From NCBI GenBank assembly GCA_028701715.1, contig JAQVQF010000003.1:1-25965 (forward strand): DNA of 25,965 nucleotides, read 5' to 3'. The notes under the pieces were generated by a model. The model was given only the letters and a program-made list of their open reading frames with translations, was not told the origin of the DNA and made no database searches. Within the stretch, counting starts at the first letter, position 1. Each line of letters opens with the position of its first letter. Below, piece by piece: positions 9,436 through 16,201 of the stretch. The position numbers were made by a program, and so were the translations under genes. The DNA comes from Eubacteriales bacterium (lineage in GTDB: Bacteria > Bacillota > Clostridia > Oscillospirales > CAG-382).

Positions 9436-9903
9436 ATGAGGGATTATGTGAAAATCCTTTATAATTATGTTTATACCCGGGTGCCGGACAGCGGGGATAT
9501 TGAGGACATAATCCAGGAAACCATGCTCGCCGCATGGAAAAGCATAGGCACATACAACGCGTCGTCGTCGTTCAAAACATGGCTTATAGGAATAGCCAAC
9601 AACAAGATCAACGATTATTACAGACACCGCTATCGAAACAGGACGGAAACTCTCGAAGGTCAGGGTGAAATAACCGACGGATACGATTTTACCGAACATA
9701 CGGCGGTGAAGAATGACGTCAAACAAGCACTGTCGGTGCTGGACGACGACGAAAAGCATCTTGTGCATCTGATTTTTAACGTGAGGCTTAGCTATTCCGA
9801 AATTTCGGAAATCACCGGCATACCGACAGGCACGATAAAGAGCAGAATGTCGGCGATAAAGGAAAAACTAAAAAAACGCCTTGGGGAGGGATATTATGGA
9901 TAA
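9436..9903 (+). CDS. ECF-type RNA polymerase sigma factor, apparent 5' frameshift
   Basis: A 155-residue sigma-70 family protein as read from the ATG at 9436. Region 2 includes DIEDIIQETMLAAWKS and region 4 the helix-turn-helix LSYSEISEITGIPTGTIKSR. Region 2 is missing its first residues: the same frame stays open upstream to 9319 and encodes DNDKKAFETL immediately before the ATG, a typical ECF N-terminus, but contains no ATG, GTG or TTG. An ATG at 9347 with AGGG 8 bases upstream is in another frame and runs into TAA after three codons at a run of five Ts (9352-9356). One extra T would join them to give a normal protein of about 185 residues. The gene overlaps the anti-sigma gene by 8 bases. 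So this is either a damaged gene, a frameshifting gene or a sequence error. Confidence 0.85.
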   Translation: MRDYVKILYNYVYTRVPDSGDIEDIIQETMLAAWKSIGTYNASSSFKTWLIGIANNKINDYYRHRYRNRTETLEGQGEITDGYDFTEHTAVKNDVKQALSVLDDDEKHLVHLIFNVRLSYSEISEITGIPTGTIKSRMSAIKEKLKKRLGEGYYG

Positions 9904-10240
9904 GTCTGAATGCGGCATAATAATCGATATGCTGCCGAATTATCTTAACCATAACGGTAATCTGTCCGGAGATGAAACCTCCCGCGTGCTGACTCATCTT
10001 GCCGTATGCGAAGGCTGCAGGAACGAAGCCGCGTTCCTTTTAACATTGAAAAAGATATCTGCGGCTTTGGCAGCGGATGTACCCGAAAATATTATTAATT
10101 CTGTTTTCAATAAAATCGATGAAGCCGCAAACGAGTGCGAGCATGAAGACGTTCTGACCGTCTCCGTGGCGTTTGGGCTCATCAGAGACGCGCTTTATAC
10201 GGCGCGCAAGGTAGTGAATTTCGCATATCAAAATATATAG
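9896..10240 (+). CDS. Zinc-finger anti-sigma factor (soluble)
   Basis: A 114-residue protein with HLAVCEGCR, the H-x3-C-x2-C motif of ZAS/zf-HC2 anti-sigma domains, after the typical lead-in with CGIIIDMLPNYL. I chose ATG 9896 (preceded by GGGGAGGG) over a TTG at 9881. It overlaps the sigma gene stop, so the two are translationally coupled, as is usual for a sigma/anti-sigma pair. No membrane segment is evident; the C-terminal half is helical and partly amphipathic. It should bind the neighbouring sigma factor, possibly with zinc or thiol oxidation as the signal, though this is inference from the family. Confidence 0.8.
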   Translation: MDKSECGIIIDMLPNYLNHNGNLSGDETSRVLTHLAVCEGCRNEAAFLLTLKKISAALAADVPENIINSVFNKIDEAANECEHEDVLTVSVAFGLIRDALYTARKVVNFAYQNI

Positions 10241-10249
10241 GAGGCAATT

Positions 10250-10507
10250 ATGTCAAACGAAATACCAACAAAGGATATAGGAGAGCTTCTCGACGAGGTA
10301 TCCTCAAAAATACCCAAGCTGATAACCGGTCTGATGGATACGGTCTATTCGGCGGAGTCGGGTAAAAAGATGGGTCAGTCGGTCGGCAGCTTTTACAAGG
10401 AATTGCTCGAATCGGGAATTCCTCAGGAGGAAGCGCTGAAAATGGCGCGCGACTATATGCTGTCGATGAAGGATATTACCCAATCTTTTTCAAATCAAAG
10501 CAAGTAA
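10250..10507 (+). CDS. Small hypothetical protein of the ECF operon
   Basis: An 85-residue, helix-rich soluble protein that I do not recognise. It has a good AGGAGG ribosome binding site (taggaggcaatt before ATG) and follows the anti-sigma gene by 9 bases, so it is in the same operon. The stretch ESGIPQEEALKMAR near residues 58-71 resembles RSGIPKNEAKELSK in the next small protein, suggesting a shared helical module. There is no signal peptide or membrane segment. It could be a sensor or effector of the sigma system; nothing more can be said from sequence. Confidence 0.75.
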   Translation: MSNEIPTKDIGELLDEVSSKIPKLITGLMDTVYSAESGKKMGQSVGSFYKELLESGIPQEEALKMARDYMLSMKDITQSFSNQSK

Positions 10508-10533
10508 AAAAACGAAGACAAGGAGAATAAGAA

Positions 10534-10749
10534 TTGAAAAACGCGTATCATTGGATAAAATTCGTTATCAAGCTTATTTTCCTGCCGCTTATTCTCCCCT
10601 TTTTTACGTTATGGGCATACGCAAAATATATGATATACCGACATTCACTTACCAAACATCTTAAACGCAGCGGCATACCGAAGAATGAAGCAAAAGAGCT
10701 TTCCAAAGAATTGAATCCCATTCGGATATTTAAAAACTCCGCCGTTTGA
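10534..10749 (+). CDS. Small membrane protein of the ECF operon
   Basis: A 71-residue protein with one long hydrophobic stretch (about residues 8-30, VIKLIFLPLILPFFTLWAYA) followed by a basic, helical tail with RSGIPKNEAKELSK. It uses a TTG start at 10534 with AGGAG about 8 bases upstream; the preceding gene ends 26 bases before. It shares the SGIP-x2-EA motif with the upstream 85-residue protein. I do not recognise a family. The stop codon sits within the stem of the following terminator, marking it as the last gene of the operon. Confidence 0.72.
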   Translation: MKNAYHWIKFVIKLIFLPLILPFFTLWAYAKYMIYRHSLTKHLKRSGIPKNEAKELSKELNPIRIFKNSAV

Positions 10750-10771
10750 ATCACGGCGGAGTTTATAATTT
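10736..10771. terminator. Bidirectional intrinsic terminator
   Basis: A perfect 10-bp stem, ACTCCGCCGT (10736-10745) with ACGGCGGAGT (10753-10762), and a 7-base loop. TTTATAATTT follows on the plus strand, and the A-run before the stem gives a T-run for the minus-strand fur-family gene. Confidence 0.85.
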
Positions 10772-10775
10772 CCAA

Positions 10776-11210
10776 TCAACCTTCGTGAGCTGTTTTTCTG
10801 CATTCCGGGCAGTAGCCGTATATGTCCAGCTTATGCCCGGCTATCAAATAGTCGGTTTTTTCGGCGAGCGTCTGCTCATAATTGCCGAGAGGGCAGTAGT
10901 CGAGAGAAATAATTTTCCGGCAGCCGAGACATATTAGATGGTGTTTGTGCATCGTGCTGTTGAATTCGTACAGGGCGCCGCCTTCGCTTTCGATAGTCAG
11001 CTTGGACACAAGATCCTTTTCGCACAGCGTGTCGAGGGTTCTGTAAACTGTAGAAAAGTTTACGTTGATATTCCTGTCGAGCATATCCTTAAAGAGCTGC
11101 TCCGCAGATACCGGCTGGTCGCTGCGTTTGAGCATATCAAGTATTTCGGCGCGGTGTTTTGTGTTTTTCAACCCGCGCTTTTTCAATTCCTCGCTTATGT
11201 TATCACTCAT
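10776..11210 (-). CDS. Fur-family metalloregulator, probably Zur
   Basis: A 144-residue Fur-family repressor. The winged helix includes FSTVYRTLDTL (residues 52-62). Metal-related motifs are HKHHLICLGC (88-97, with the C94-x2-C97 pair) and CPEC (134-137), the two CxxC pairs of the structural zinc site. Start at 11210 is supported by GGCGGAG 7-13 bases upstream. It follows a ZnuABC-type transporter on the same strand, 45 bases after the permease, so it is probably co-transcribed, and a Fur-type 23-bp palindrome overlaps the operon promoter. This context favours Zur (zinc) over PerR or Fur, but the metal is not proven by sequence. Confidence 0.88.
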   Translation of the reverse strand: MSDNISEELKKRGLKNTKHRAEILDMLKRSDQPVSAEQLFKDMLDRNINVNFSTVYRTLDTLCEKDLVSKLTIESEGGALYEFNSTMHKHHLICLGCRKIISLDYCPLGNYEQTLAEKTDYLIAGHKLDIYGYCPECRKTAHEG

Positions 11211-11255
11211 GATAATGCTCCGCCTTTCTTATCATATAAGATAATGCTCCAAATT

Positions 11256-12083
11256 TTATACGGTTTTCTTTTTTCTTTTATCATACAGCGAACGCACCGC
11301 GTATGCAATGAGGCAGCATATTACGGATAAAATTACTATCACCGCTCCCGAAGCCGCGTTTATTTCGTATGAAATCCACAAACCGCCGAAGCAGAACACA
11401 TTGCCGAGCAATATGGCGTATATCATGCGTTTTTTAAGGTTTGAGGTTAAAACCGCCGCCGTTGCCGCCGGAGCCGTCAGCAGTGCGAGCACGAGTATAA
11501 TACCCACCACTCGAATAAGCACAACCACCGTCATAGCTATTAAAATCAACAGCAGATATTCCAGAAACGCTGTTTTAACACCTTTTATATAAGCGAATTC
11601 CTCGTCGAAAAGATAAGCTTTCCAGTCGTTAAATAAAATAAAGATGACAAATATCACAATTACCGTAAGCGAGGCCGTGAGATTTAGATCGGCTTTCGTT
11701 ACGGAAAGTATGCTGCCGAAAAGATACGAGCTTAGATCGGGCGGATAACCCGGCATAAGCGCTATGAAGAGTATGCCCAACGCCATACCGAGCGACCAGA
11801 AAAGCCCGATTATGACATCGGAATTGGCTTTGCCTTTTCTTTTTATGAAGCCTATTCCCAGCGCGGCGCATATCGAAAAGATAAACGCTCCGATAATAGG
11901 CTCAAAACCTAAAAGATAACCCAGTCCGACACCTCCGTATGAGGTATGCGCAATACCGCCGCTCATCATGACAAGCTTTTTTTCTATAATAATAACGCCT
12001 ATTATTCCGCATACTATGCTTGCCAGTATACCGGCAAGCACGGCGTTTTGTAAAAAGTGATATTTAAAAAGCGCTTCTATCAT
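11256..12083 (-). CDS. znuB: Metal ABC transporter permease (ABC-3 family)
   Basis: A 275-residue membrane protein with about eight hydrophobic segments. MMSGGIAHTSYGGVGLGYLL near residue 40 is characteristic of ABC-3 (ZnuB/MntB/AdcB) permeases. Its start overlaps the end of the ATPase gene by 4 bases. It would form the channel for zinc or manganese uptake with the ATPase and the binding protein. The znu name follows from the Fur-family gene downstream and the operator; manganese remains possible. Confidence 0.88.
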   Translation of the reverse strand: MIEALFKYHFLQNAVLAGILASIVCGIIGVIIIEKKLVMMSGGIAHTSYGGVGLGYLLGFEPIIGAFIFSICAALGIGFIKRKGKANSDVIIGLFWSLGMALGILFIALMPGYPPDLSSYLFGSILSVTKADLNLTASLTVIVIFVIFILFNDWKAYLFDEEFAYIKGVKTAFLEYLLLILIAMTVVVLIRVVGIILVLALLTAPAATAAVLTSNLKKRMIYAILLGNVFCFGGLWISYEINAASGAVIVILSVICCLIAYAVRSLYDKRKKKTV

Positions 12084-12886
12084 TGCCGGTATCCTTTCCC
12101 GTGTTCGTTGTGTTCCTTCAACACCCTGTGGGGTACCCCGTGGGCGATAAGGTCAACGGGACAGCCGTAAAGCTGGTTTACGACTTCACGGTTAAGCTCC
12201 GGCTCGCCGTGATACACGAGACTGCCGTTAAGACATGCCAGACGGTTTACCTGCGACGATATCGCAAGCAAATCATGGGTTACAAGTATTATCGTCATTT
12301 TTTTGTTCAGCTCGGCAAGCAGACCGTAAATGTGTTCCCGCGACGCCGCGTCCACGCTCGCGGTGGGTTCGTCAAGCAAAAGCAGCTTAGGGTTTACCGC
12401 CAACGCTCTCGCTATGAGCATCCTCTGGAATTCACCGCCCGAAAGCGCGGATATCTGCCGCCCGGCAAGAGATGCGATACCCACAGTATCGAGTATCTCA
12501 AGGGCTTTTTTTCTGTTGTCCTCCGTGTAGCGGTGGAACGGCGACAATCCTTTGTTTAAAAATCCTGTGAGTACCACCTCAAGGACGGAAATCGGAAAAA
12601 GCCTGTCCATTGAAGCAAATTGCGGGACATAGCCTATCACACCGCCGCTTTTTCCGGGAGGATGCCCGTAAACGGAAACGCTTCCGGAAGAAACGGGAAT
12701 AAGACCGAGAATCGCCTTGAGAAGGGTCGATTTTCCGCCTCCGTTGGGTCCGATAATACCCAAATATTCGCCGTCGGATACGTTCAGACAGACGCCCGTT
12801 ATAGCAGGCGTCTGTCCGTAATATACCGTTAAATTATCAATGCTTATCGCCGGTGTAAAATCCGGCTGAGAAACCGCGTCGGTCAT
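12080..12886 (-). CDS. znuC: Metal ABC transporter ATP-binding protein
   Basis: A 268-residue ABC ATPase: Walker A GPNGGGKS (46-53), Q-loop around YVPQFASMD, signature LSGGEFQR (148-155), Walker B LLLLDEPTA (168 on) and the switch histidine in ILVTHD. The LFPISVLEVV segment is typical of the Zn/Mn subfamily. It overlaps both neighbours by 4 bases (ATGA), so the three transporter genes are translated in a coupled way. Confidence 0.9.
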   Translation of the reverse strand: MTDAVSQPDFTPAISIDNLTVYYGQTPAITGVCLNVSDGEYLGIIGPNGGGKSTLLKAILGLIPVSSGSVSVYGHPPGKSGGVIGYVPQFASMDRLFPISVLEVVLTGFLNKGLSPFHRYTEDNRKKALEILDTVGIASLAGRQISALSGGEFQRMLIARALAVNPKLLLLDEPTASVDAASREHIYGLLAELNKKMTIILVTHDLLAISSQVNRLACLNGSLVYHGEPELNREVVNQLYGCPVDLIAHGVPHRVLKEHNEHGKGYRQ

Positions 12887-13767
12887 TTCATTGTTTCGGC
12901 CATCAGATCGGCCATCCTTTTTAAATTATCTATGTAATCTGCAGCCAAAGGGGCAAGCTTGGTGGTTTTACCCCCGATTTCCTCCGCAAAGGCTTCGGAT
13001 TGGCTGCTGTCTATTTCGTCCTGATAGAATATGACTTTTATGTTCTCGGCTTTCGCAAGGTCTATCATTTCCTGAAGATGTGTCGCGGTTGCCTCCTTGC
13101 CCTCTTCCTCAAGCGCGTACATGGTGAGTCCGTAATCGTCGGCAAGGTAGCCGAAAGCGGGATGATATACTATGAACTTGCGGTTTACCACCCCTTCAAG
13201 GGCGGTCGTTATCTGTGTGTCGAGCGTGTCGAGCTGTTCCTTATACAACGCGGCATTGGCGTTATAGGTATCCGGGTTTTCGGGGTCGAGCGTACACATT
13301 TCACGTGCTATGACATCAATCATAACCTTCACACGCTTGGGTGAAAGCCAAATATGGGGGTCCCTTTCACCTGAATCAAAGGTTCTTGCCGCATAAAGCG
13401 TCTCAACCTCGCTCTGGAGAGATATAACCTTGGTTTTGCTGCCGATATTCGGGATTATATTGGCTTCCTCGGTGGGTACGCCTATCGAAAAATAGAGTGC
13501 CGCAGCTTCAAACTGCTCCATCAAGAGGGGTGTCGGCTCATAATTTTCGGGACTGTTTCCGGGCGGCACCAGAGTCACTATTTCGACGTTTTCACCGCAG
13601 ACTGCTTTGACAAAGGTTGCTTCCGGAACGATTGTAACGGCGATTACGGGCTTGCCCGTTTCCTCGTTATCGTCTTTGCCGCAGGATACGGTAAACAGTA
13701 GAGACAGCATAATTATAGCCGAAAGAATGACGCTTGTAAAGCGTTTAATTAATTTTTTTGATAACAT
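12883..13767 (-). CDS. znuA: Metal-binding lipoprotein of ABC transporter (ZnuA-like)
   Basis: A 294-residue cluster A-I solute-binding protein. A signal peptide ends at C29 (LFTVSC, lipobox-like with Thr at -3). Metal ligands expected for the family: H138 in DPHIW and H202 in YHPAF are present, and acidic residues around 250-253 (QDEID) fit the last position. The first ligand, His in the usual PHxYEP motif, is replaced by N75 in NSPENYEPTP. There is no His-rich loop. I chose ATG 13767, 7 bases after AGGAGG (complement at 13775-13780); an in-frame ATG at 13806 lies within the operator palindrome and is rejected. First gene of the operon. Zinc is favoured by the Fur-family regulator, but the altered site leaves the metal open. 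Confidence 0.88.
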   Translation of the reverse strand: MLSKKLIKRFTSVILSAIIMLSLLFTVSCGKDDNEETGKPVIAVTIVPEATFVKAVCGENVEIVTLVPPGNSPENYEPTPLLMEQFEAAALYFSIGVPTEEANIIPNIGSKTKVISLQSEVETLYAARTFDSGERDPHIWLSPKRVKVMIDVIAREMCTLDPENPDTYNANAALYKEQLDTLDTQITTALEGVVNRKFIVYHPAFGYLADDYGLTMYALEEEGKEATATHLQEMIDLAKAENIKVIFYQDEIDSSQSEAFAEEIGGKTTKLAPLAADYIDNLKRMADLMAETMK

Positions 13768-13786
13768 GTTAATACCTCCTGTTGTT

Positions 13787-13809
13787 CTAATGCAAATAAT
13801 TTGCATTAG
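13787..13809. promoter_or_regulatory. Fur-family (likely Zur) operator, 23-bp palindrome
   Basis: Perfect inverted repeat of CTAATGCAAAT (13787-13797) and ATTTGCATTAG (13799-13809) around a central A at 13798. The 11-1-11 symmetry and AT-rich half-sites are typical of Fur-family boxes. It lies 2 bases after the -10 element of the minus-strand promoter and covers the expected start of transcription. Confidence 0.8.
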
Positions 13810-13811
13810 CT

Positions 13812-13840
13812 ATTATATATACAGAATATGTGTTTGTCAA
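13812..13840 (-). promoter_or_regulatory. SigA promoter of the znu-like operon
   Basis: On the minus strand TTGACA (complement of 13835-13840) and TATAAT (complement of 13812-13817) have a 17-base spacer, a perfect consensus. Strong basal activity fits a promoter whose output is set by repression. Confidence 0.88.
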
Positions 13841-13941
13841 GAAAAAAATGAAAAATTTGTTAGGATTTTAAAATATTTATTAAATCGTGTGAAGATACAT
13901 GTATGGTTAGACTCCGAGGGTGTAAATTTTTTATTTTGGTA

Positions 13942-13970
13942 TTGAAAAAAAATACCTTCTATGCTATACT
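13942..13970 (+). promoter_or_regulatory. SigA promoter of SRP RNA
   Basis: TTGAAA at 13942-13947 and TATACT at 13965-13970, 17-base spacer; initiation would fall about 13977, around 11 bases before the terminal helix of the RNA. Confidence 0.8.
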
Positions 13971-13987
13971 GTTTTAACTGAAATGCG

Positions 13988-14268
13988 TAATACGGTCATG
14001 CTTACCGGGGAGTCAGCGGTGCCCTGTAGCCTGCAATCCGCTACAGCAGGGGTCAAATGCCGGCATAGGTCTTTTGCTTGTGCGGCCGCGCCCGGACGAG
14101 GCTGTTGAGAAATGGGTCTCGTGCGATCGCCGACTGTGAATCATGTCAGGTGAGGAATCAAGCAGCATTAAGCGGAACCGGCGATGTGCCGCGAGTCCGC
14201 CTGTTTTGAGGTCGGATCCGGGTTAACGCGCGTAGGCAGAGAACGATGCCGGACGCATGACCGTATTA
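13988..14268 (+). ncRNA. ffs: Signal recognition particle RNA (large, Bacillus type)
   Basis: The ends pair in a 14-bp helix, TAATACGGTCATGC (13988-14001) with GCATGACCGTATTA (14255-14268). After the 5' strand come the Alu-domain features ACCGGGGAG and GCGGTGCCCTGTA, then CAATCCGCTAC. Near 14150-14190 is the Ffh-binding helix: GTCAGG on one side, AAGCAGCA and AAGCGGAACC on the other, closed by a GGAA tetraloop on GA/TC pairs. An Alu domain and length near 280 nt identify the large Gram-positive form. It targets membrane and secreted proteins through Ffh. Its place directly before dnaX is conserved in Firmicutes. A weak TATTA/TAATA hairpin followed by T6 at 14265-14290 may end some transcripts and let others continue into dnaX. 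Confidence 0.93.
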
Positions 14269-14304
14269 TTTGTTTCAGTAATATTTTTTACGGGGTATGG
14301 TCAA

Positions 14305-15834
14305 ATGTACAAGGCGTTATACAGAAAATATCGCCCCTTGACCTTTGACGATATGATAGGTCAGGAACACATACGCGTCGTTTTAAAACGCCAGTGCGAG
14401 ACGGGGCGTAATTCTCACGCCTATATCTTTTGCGGTACGCGGGGAACGGGTAAAACCACCTCGGCGAAAATTCTTGCAAAGGCGGTCAACTGTCTTTCGC
14501 CCTTAAACGGCGAACCCTGCGGTGTCTGTACCGCTTGTCTTGCGATCGAAAGCGGCACGGCGACCGACGTGCTTGAGCTTGACGCCGCTTCCAATAACAG
14601 CGTCGACGATATCCGTCAGCTCTGCGACGAGTTGATTTATCCGCCGACCCTTCTTAAAAAGCGCGTGTATATCATCGACGAGGTGCATATGCTTTCGTCC
14701 TCCGCTTACAACGCGCTGCTTAAAACGCTTGAGGAACCGCCCGAGCACGTTCTTTTTATTTTAGCGACGACCGAGATTAACAAAATACCTCCGACCGTTC
14801 TTTCCAGATGTCAGAGATTTGAATTCAAACGGCTGATGTATGACGACATCGCCCGCCGCCTGCTTTTTGTTTCGGAAAAAGAAGGGCTCCGTCTCACGGA
14901 CGAGGGCGCTTCCCTTATAGCGAAGCTCGCCGACGGTTCCATGCGCGACGGCTTTTCTCTTTTGGAATCCTGCATAGAAGCCGCCGACGGCGGCTTAATA
15001 GACCGTAAAATCGTCACCCGGCAGCTCGGAATAGCAGAAGACAACACCATAAAAAAGCTGTTTGAGGCGGCTGCGGGGAGAAACATAGCTTCCTGCCTTT
15101 CGCTTCTTGACGAATACTACAATTCGGCGAAATCCCTTTCCGTACTGCTTGACGATATGCTTATTGCGGTAAGGGATATGCTTTATATAAAACAAGGCGG
15201 CAATCCTTCCGCGCTCATTTCCAACCTTGACGGCAAAGAGCTTTTAAAGCTGTCGAAGCTTTTCACCGACGAACAGCTTATTTATTTTGCTTTTGTAACA
15301 GAGGAAGCGCGAAATCGTCTTGCGGGATTCGCGGCGAACAAACGCCTTGTGGCGGAACTTGCGCTCATCCGTCTGTGCGACATGCGTTTTTCGGATTCGC
15401 CCCAGGCGCTCGCGGCGCGTATCGCAGCTCTTGAAAAAAAGATCGCATTGACACAGAACGTTAAAACAGAGGATATTCCCGCACAGCAGTCGGCGGAAGC
15501 CGAAAAAGAGGAAGATGAAAAACAGAGTTCTATAAATGATAACGAAGTAATACCCGTCGATGATACCCCATATGATATGAAGTCGGAGCTTTTAGAGCAG
15601 CTTTCAGCTCTCCCCGCCGTGGCAAAGCTGTTGCAAAAGTGCGGTATAACCGCCGCCGGGAACAGACTTTATATAACGGCAAGCGACAGCTTTACCAGAG
15701 ATATTTTAAAGGGTGAAACCGAAGCGATAAAAAACGCCGCAAAGCTTGCCGGCGGCGGGGAATGCGAAATAATCATAACCGATAAAAAACACGAAATACA
15801 AAAAGACGAAAGCCATATAAACGAGATACTGTAA
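14305..15834 (+). CDS. dnaX: DNA polymerase III subunit tau (and possibly gamma)
   Basis: A 509-residue clamp-loader ATPase. MYKALYRKYRP is the family N-terminus, so I start at 14305; the frame extends back into the SRP RNA and is rejected there. Walker A GTRGTGKT (44-51), zinc cysteines C63, C72, C75 and C78, Walker B DEVH (125-128) and the SRC motif (167-169) are all present. Domain III ends near residue 380, followed by an acidic linker (about 385-430) and a C-terminal domain for polymerase contact. Codons 377-379 contain an in-frame A-AAA-AAG, the same heptamer E. coli uses for dnaX frameshifting. First gene of dnaX-ybaB-recR. Confidence 0.96.
   Translation: MYKALYRKYRPLTFDDMIGQEHIRVVLKRQCETGRNSHAYIFCGTRGTGKTTSAKILAKAVNCLSPLNGEPCGVCTACLAIESGTATDVLELDAASNNSVDDIRQLCDELIYPPTLLKKRVYIIDEVHMLSSSAYNALLKTLEEPPEHVLFILATTEINKIPPTVLSRCQRFEFKRLMYDDIARRLLFVSEKEGLRLTDEGASLIAKLADGSMRDGFSLLESCIEAADGGLIDRKIVTRQLGIAEDNTIKKLFEAAAGRNIASCLSLLDEYYNSAKSLSVLLDDMLIAVRDMLYIKQGGNPSALISNLDGKELLKLSKLFTDEQLIYFAFVTEEARNRLAGFAANKRLVAELALIRLCDMRFSDSPQALAARIAALEKKIALTQNVKTEDIPAQQSAEAEKEEDEKQSSINDNEVIPVDDTPYDMKSELLEQLSALPAVAKLLQKCGITAAGNRLYITASDSFTRDILKGETEAIKNAAKLAGGGECEIIITDKKHEIQKDESHINEIL
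15435..15441 (+). other. Possible dnaX slippery heptamer
   Basis: A-AAA-AAG in register with the dnaX frame (codons GAA AAA AAG from 15433). A -1 slip would add seven codons and stop at TAA 15462-15464, giving a product of about 386 residues that ends just after domain III. I see no strong downstream stem-loop or upstream Shine-Dalgarno-like stimulator, so function is uncertain. Confidence 0.4.
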
Positions 15835-15852
15835 AAAAGCGAGGTAATATTA

Positions 15853-16200
15853 ATGAAAGTAAAACTTCCAAAAGGCATGGGCGGCGGACCGCAGAATATG
15901 AATTCTATGATCAAGCAGGCTCAGAAAATGCAGGAGGACATGGAATCCCTCCAATCGGAGCTTGACGAACGCGAATATGCCGTACAGGCGGGCGGCGGGA
16001 TGGTCACGGTCAATATTTTCGGTACAAAAATAATCAAATCCATAGAAATAAAGCCCGATATCGTCGACCCGGATGATATCGAAACACTTCAGGATATTCT
16101 TGTGGCGGCGGTTAACCAAGCGGTAAAGACCGTCGAGGACGCCAACGCGGCTGAAATGCAAAAGGTTACCGGCGGTATGAGTATACCCGGTATGTTTTAA
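15853..16200 (+). CDS. ybaB: YbaB/EbfC nucleoid-associated protein
   Basis: A 115-residue protein with the Gly/Met-rich N-terminus KGMGGGPQNMNSMIKQAQKMQ and the core GGMVTVNIFGTKIIKSIEIKPDIVDPDD, diagnostic of YbaB/EbfC. It forms DNA-binding dimers. It starts 18 bases after dnaX with GAGGT as ribosome binding site and is one base from recR, the conserved dnaX-ybaB-recR order. Confidence 0.95.
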   Translation: MKVKLPKGMGGGPQNMNSMIKQAQKMQEDMESLQSELDEREYAVQAGGGMVTVNIFGTKIIKSIEIKPDIVDPDDIETLQDILVAAVNQAVKTVEDANAAEMQKVTGGMSIPGMF

Positions 16201-16201
16201 T

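Noticed and set aside
11211..11250. Direct repeat GATAATGCTCC (11211-11221 and 11240-11250) with a TTATC/GATAA inverted pair before the Fur-family gene
   Set aside because: It could be an operator, but the repeat includes the ribosome binding site region and it does not resemble the palindrome at 13787; no supportable function.
13768..13806. A longer N-terminus for the ZnuA-like protein from ATG 13806
   Set aside because: It starts inside the operator palindrome, about where transcription begins, and adds residues before a proper signal peptide; the AGGAGG supports 13767.
14257..14304. A longer N-terminus for DnaX
   Set aside because: It would lie inside the terminal helix of the SRP RNA; MYKALYRKYRP at 14305 is the family start.
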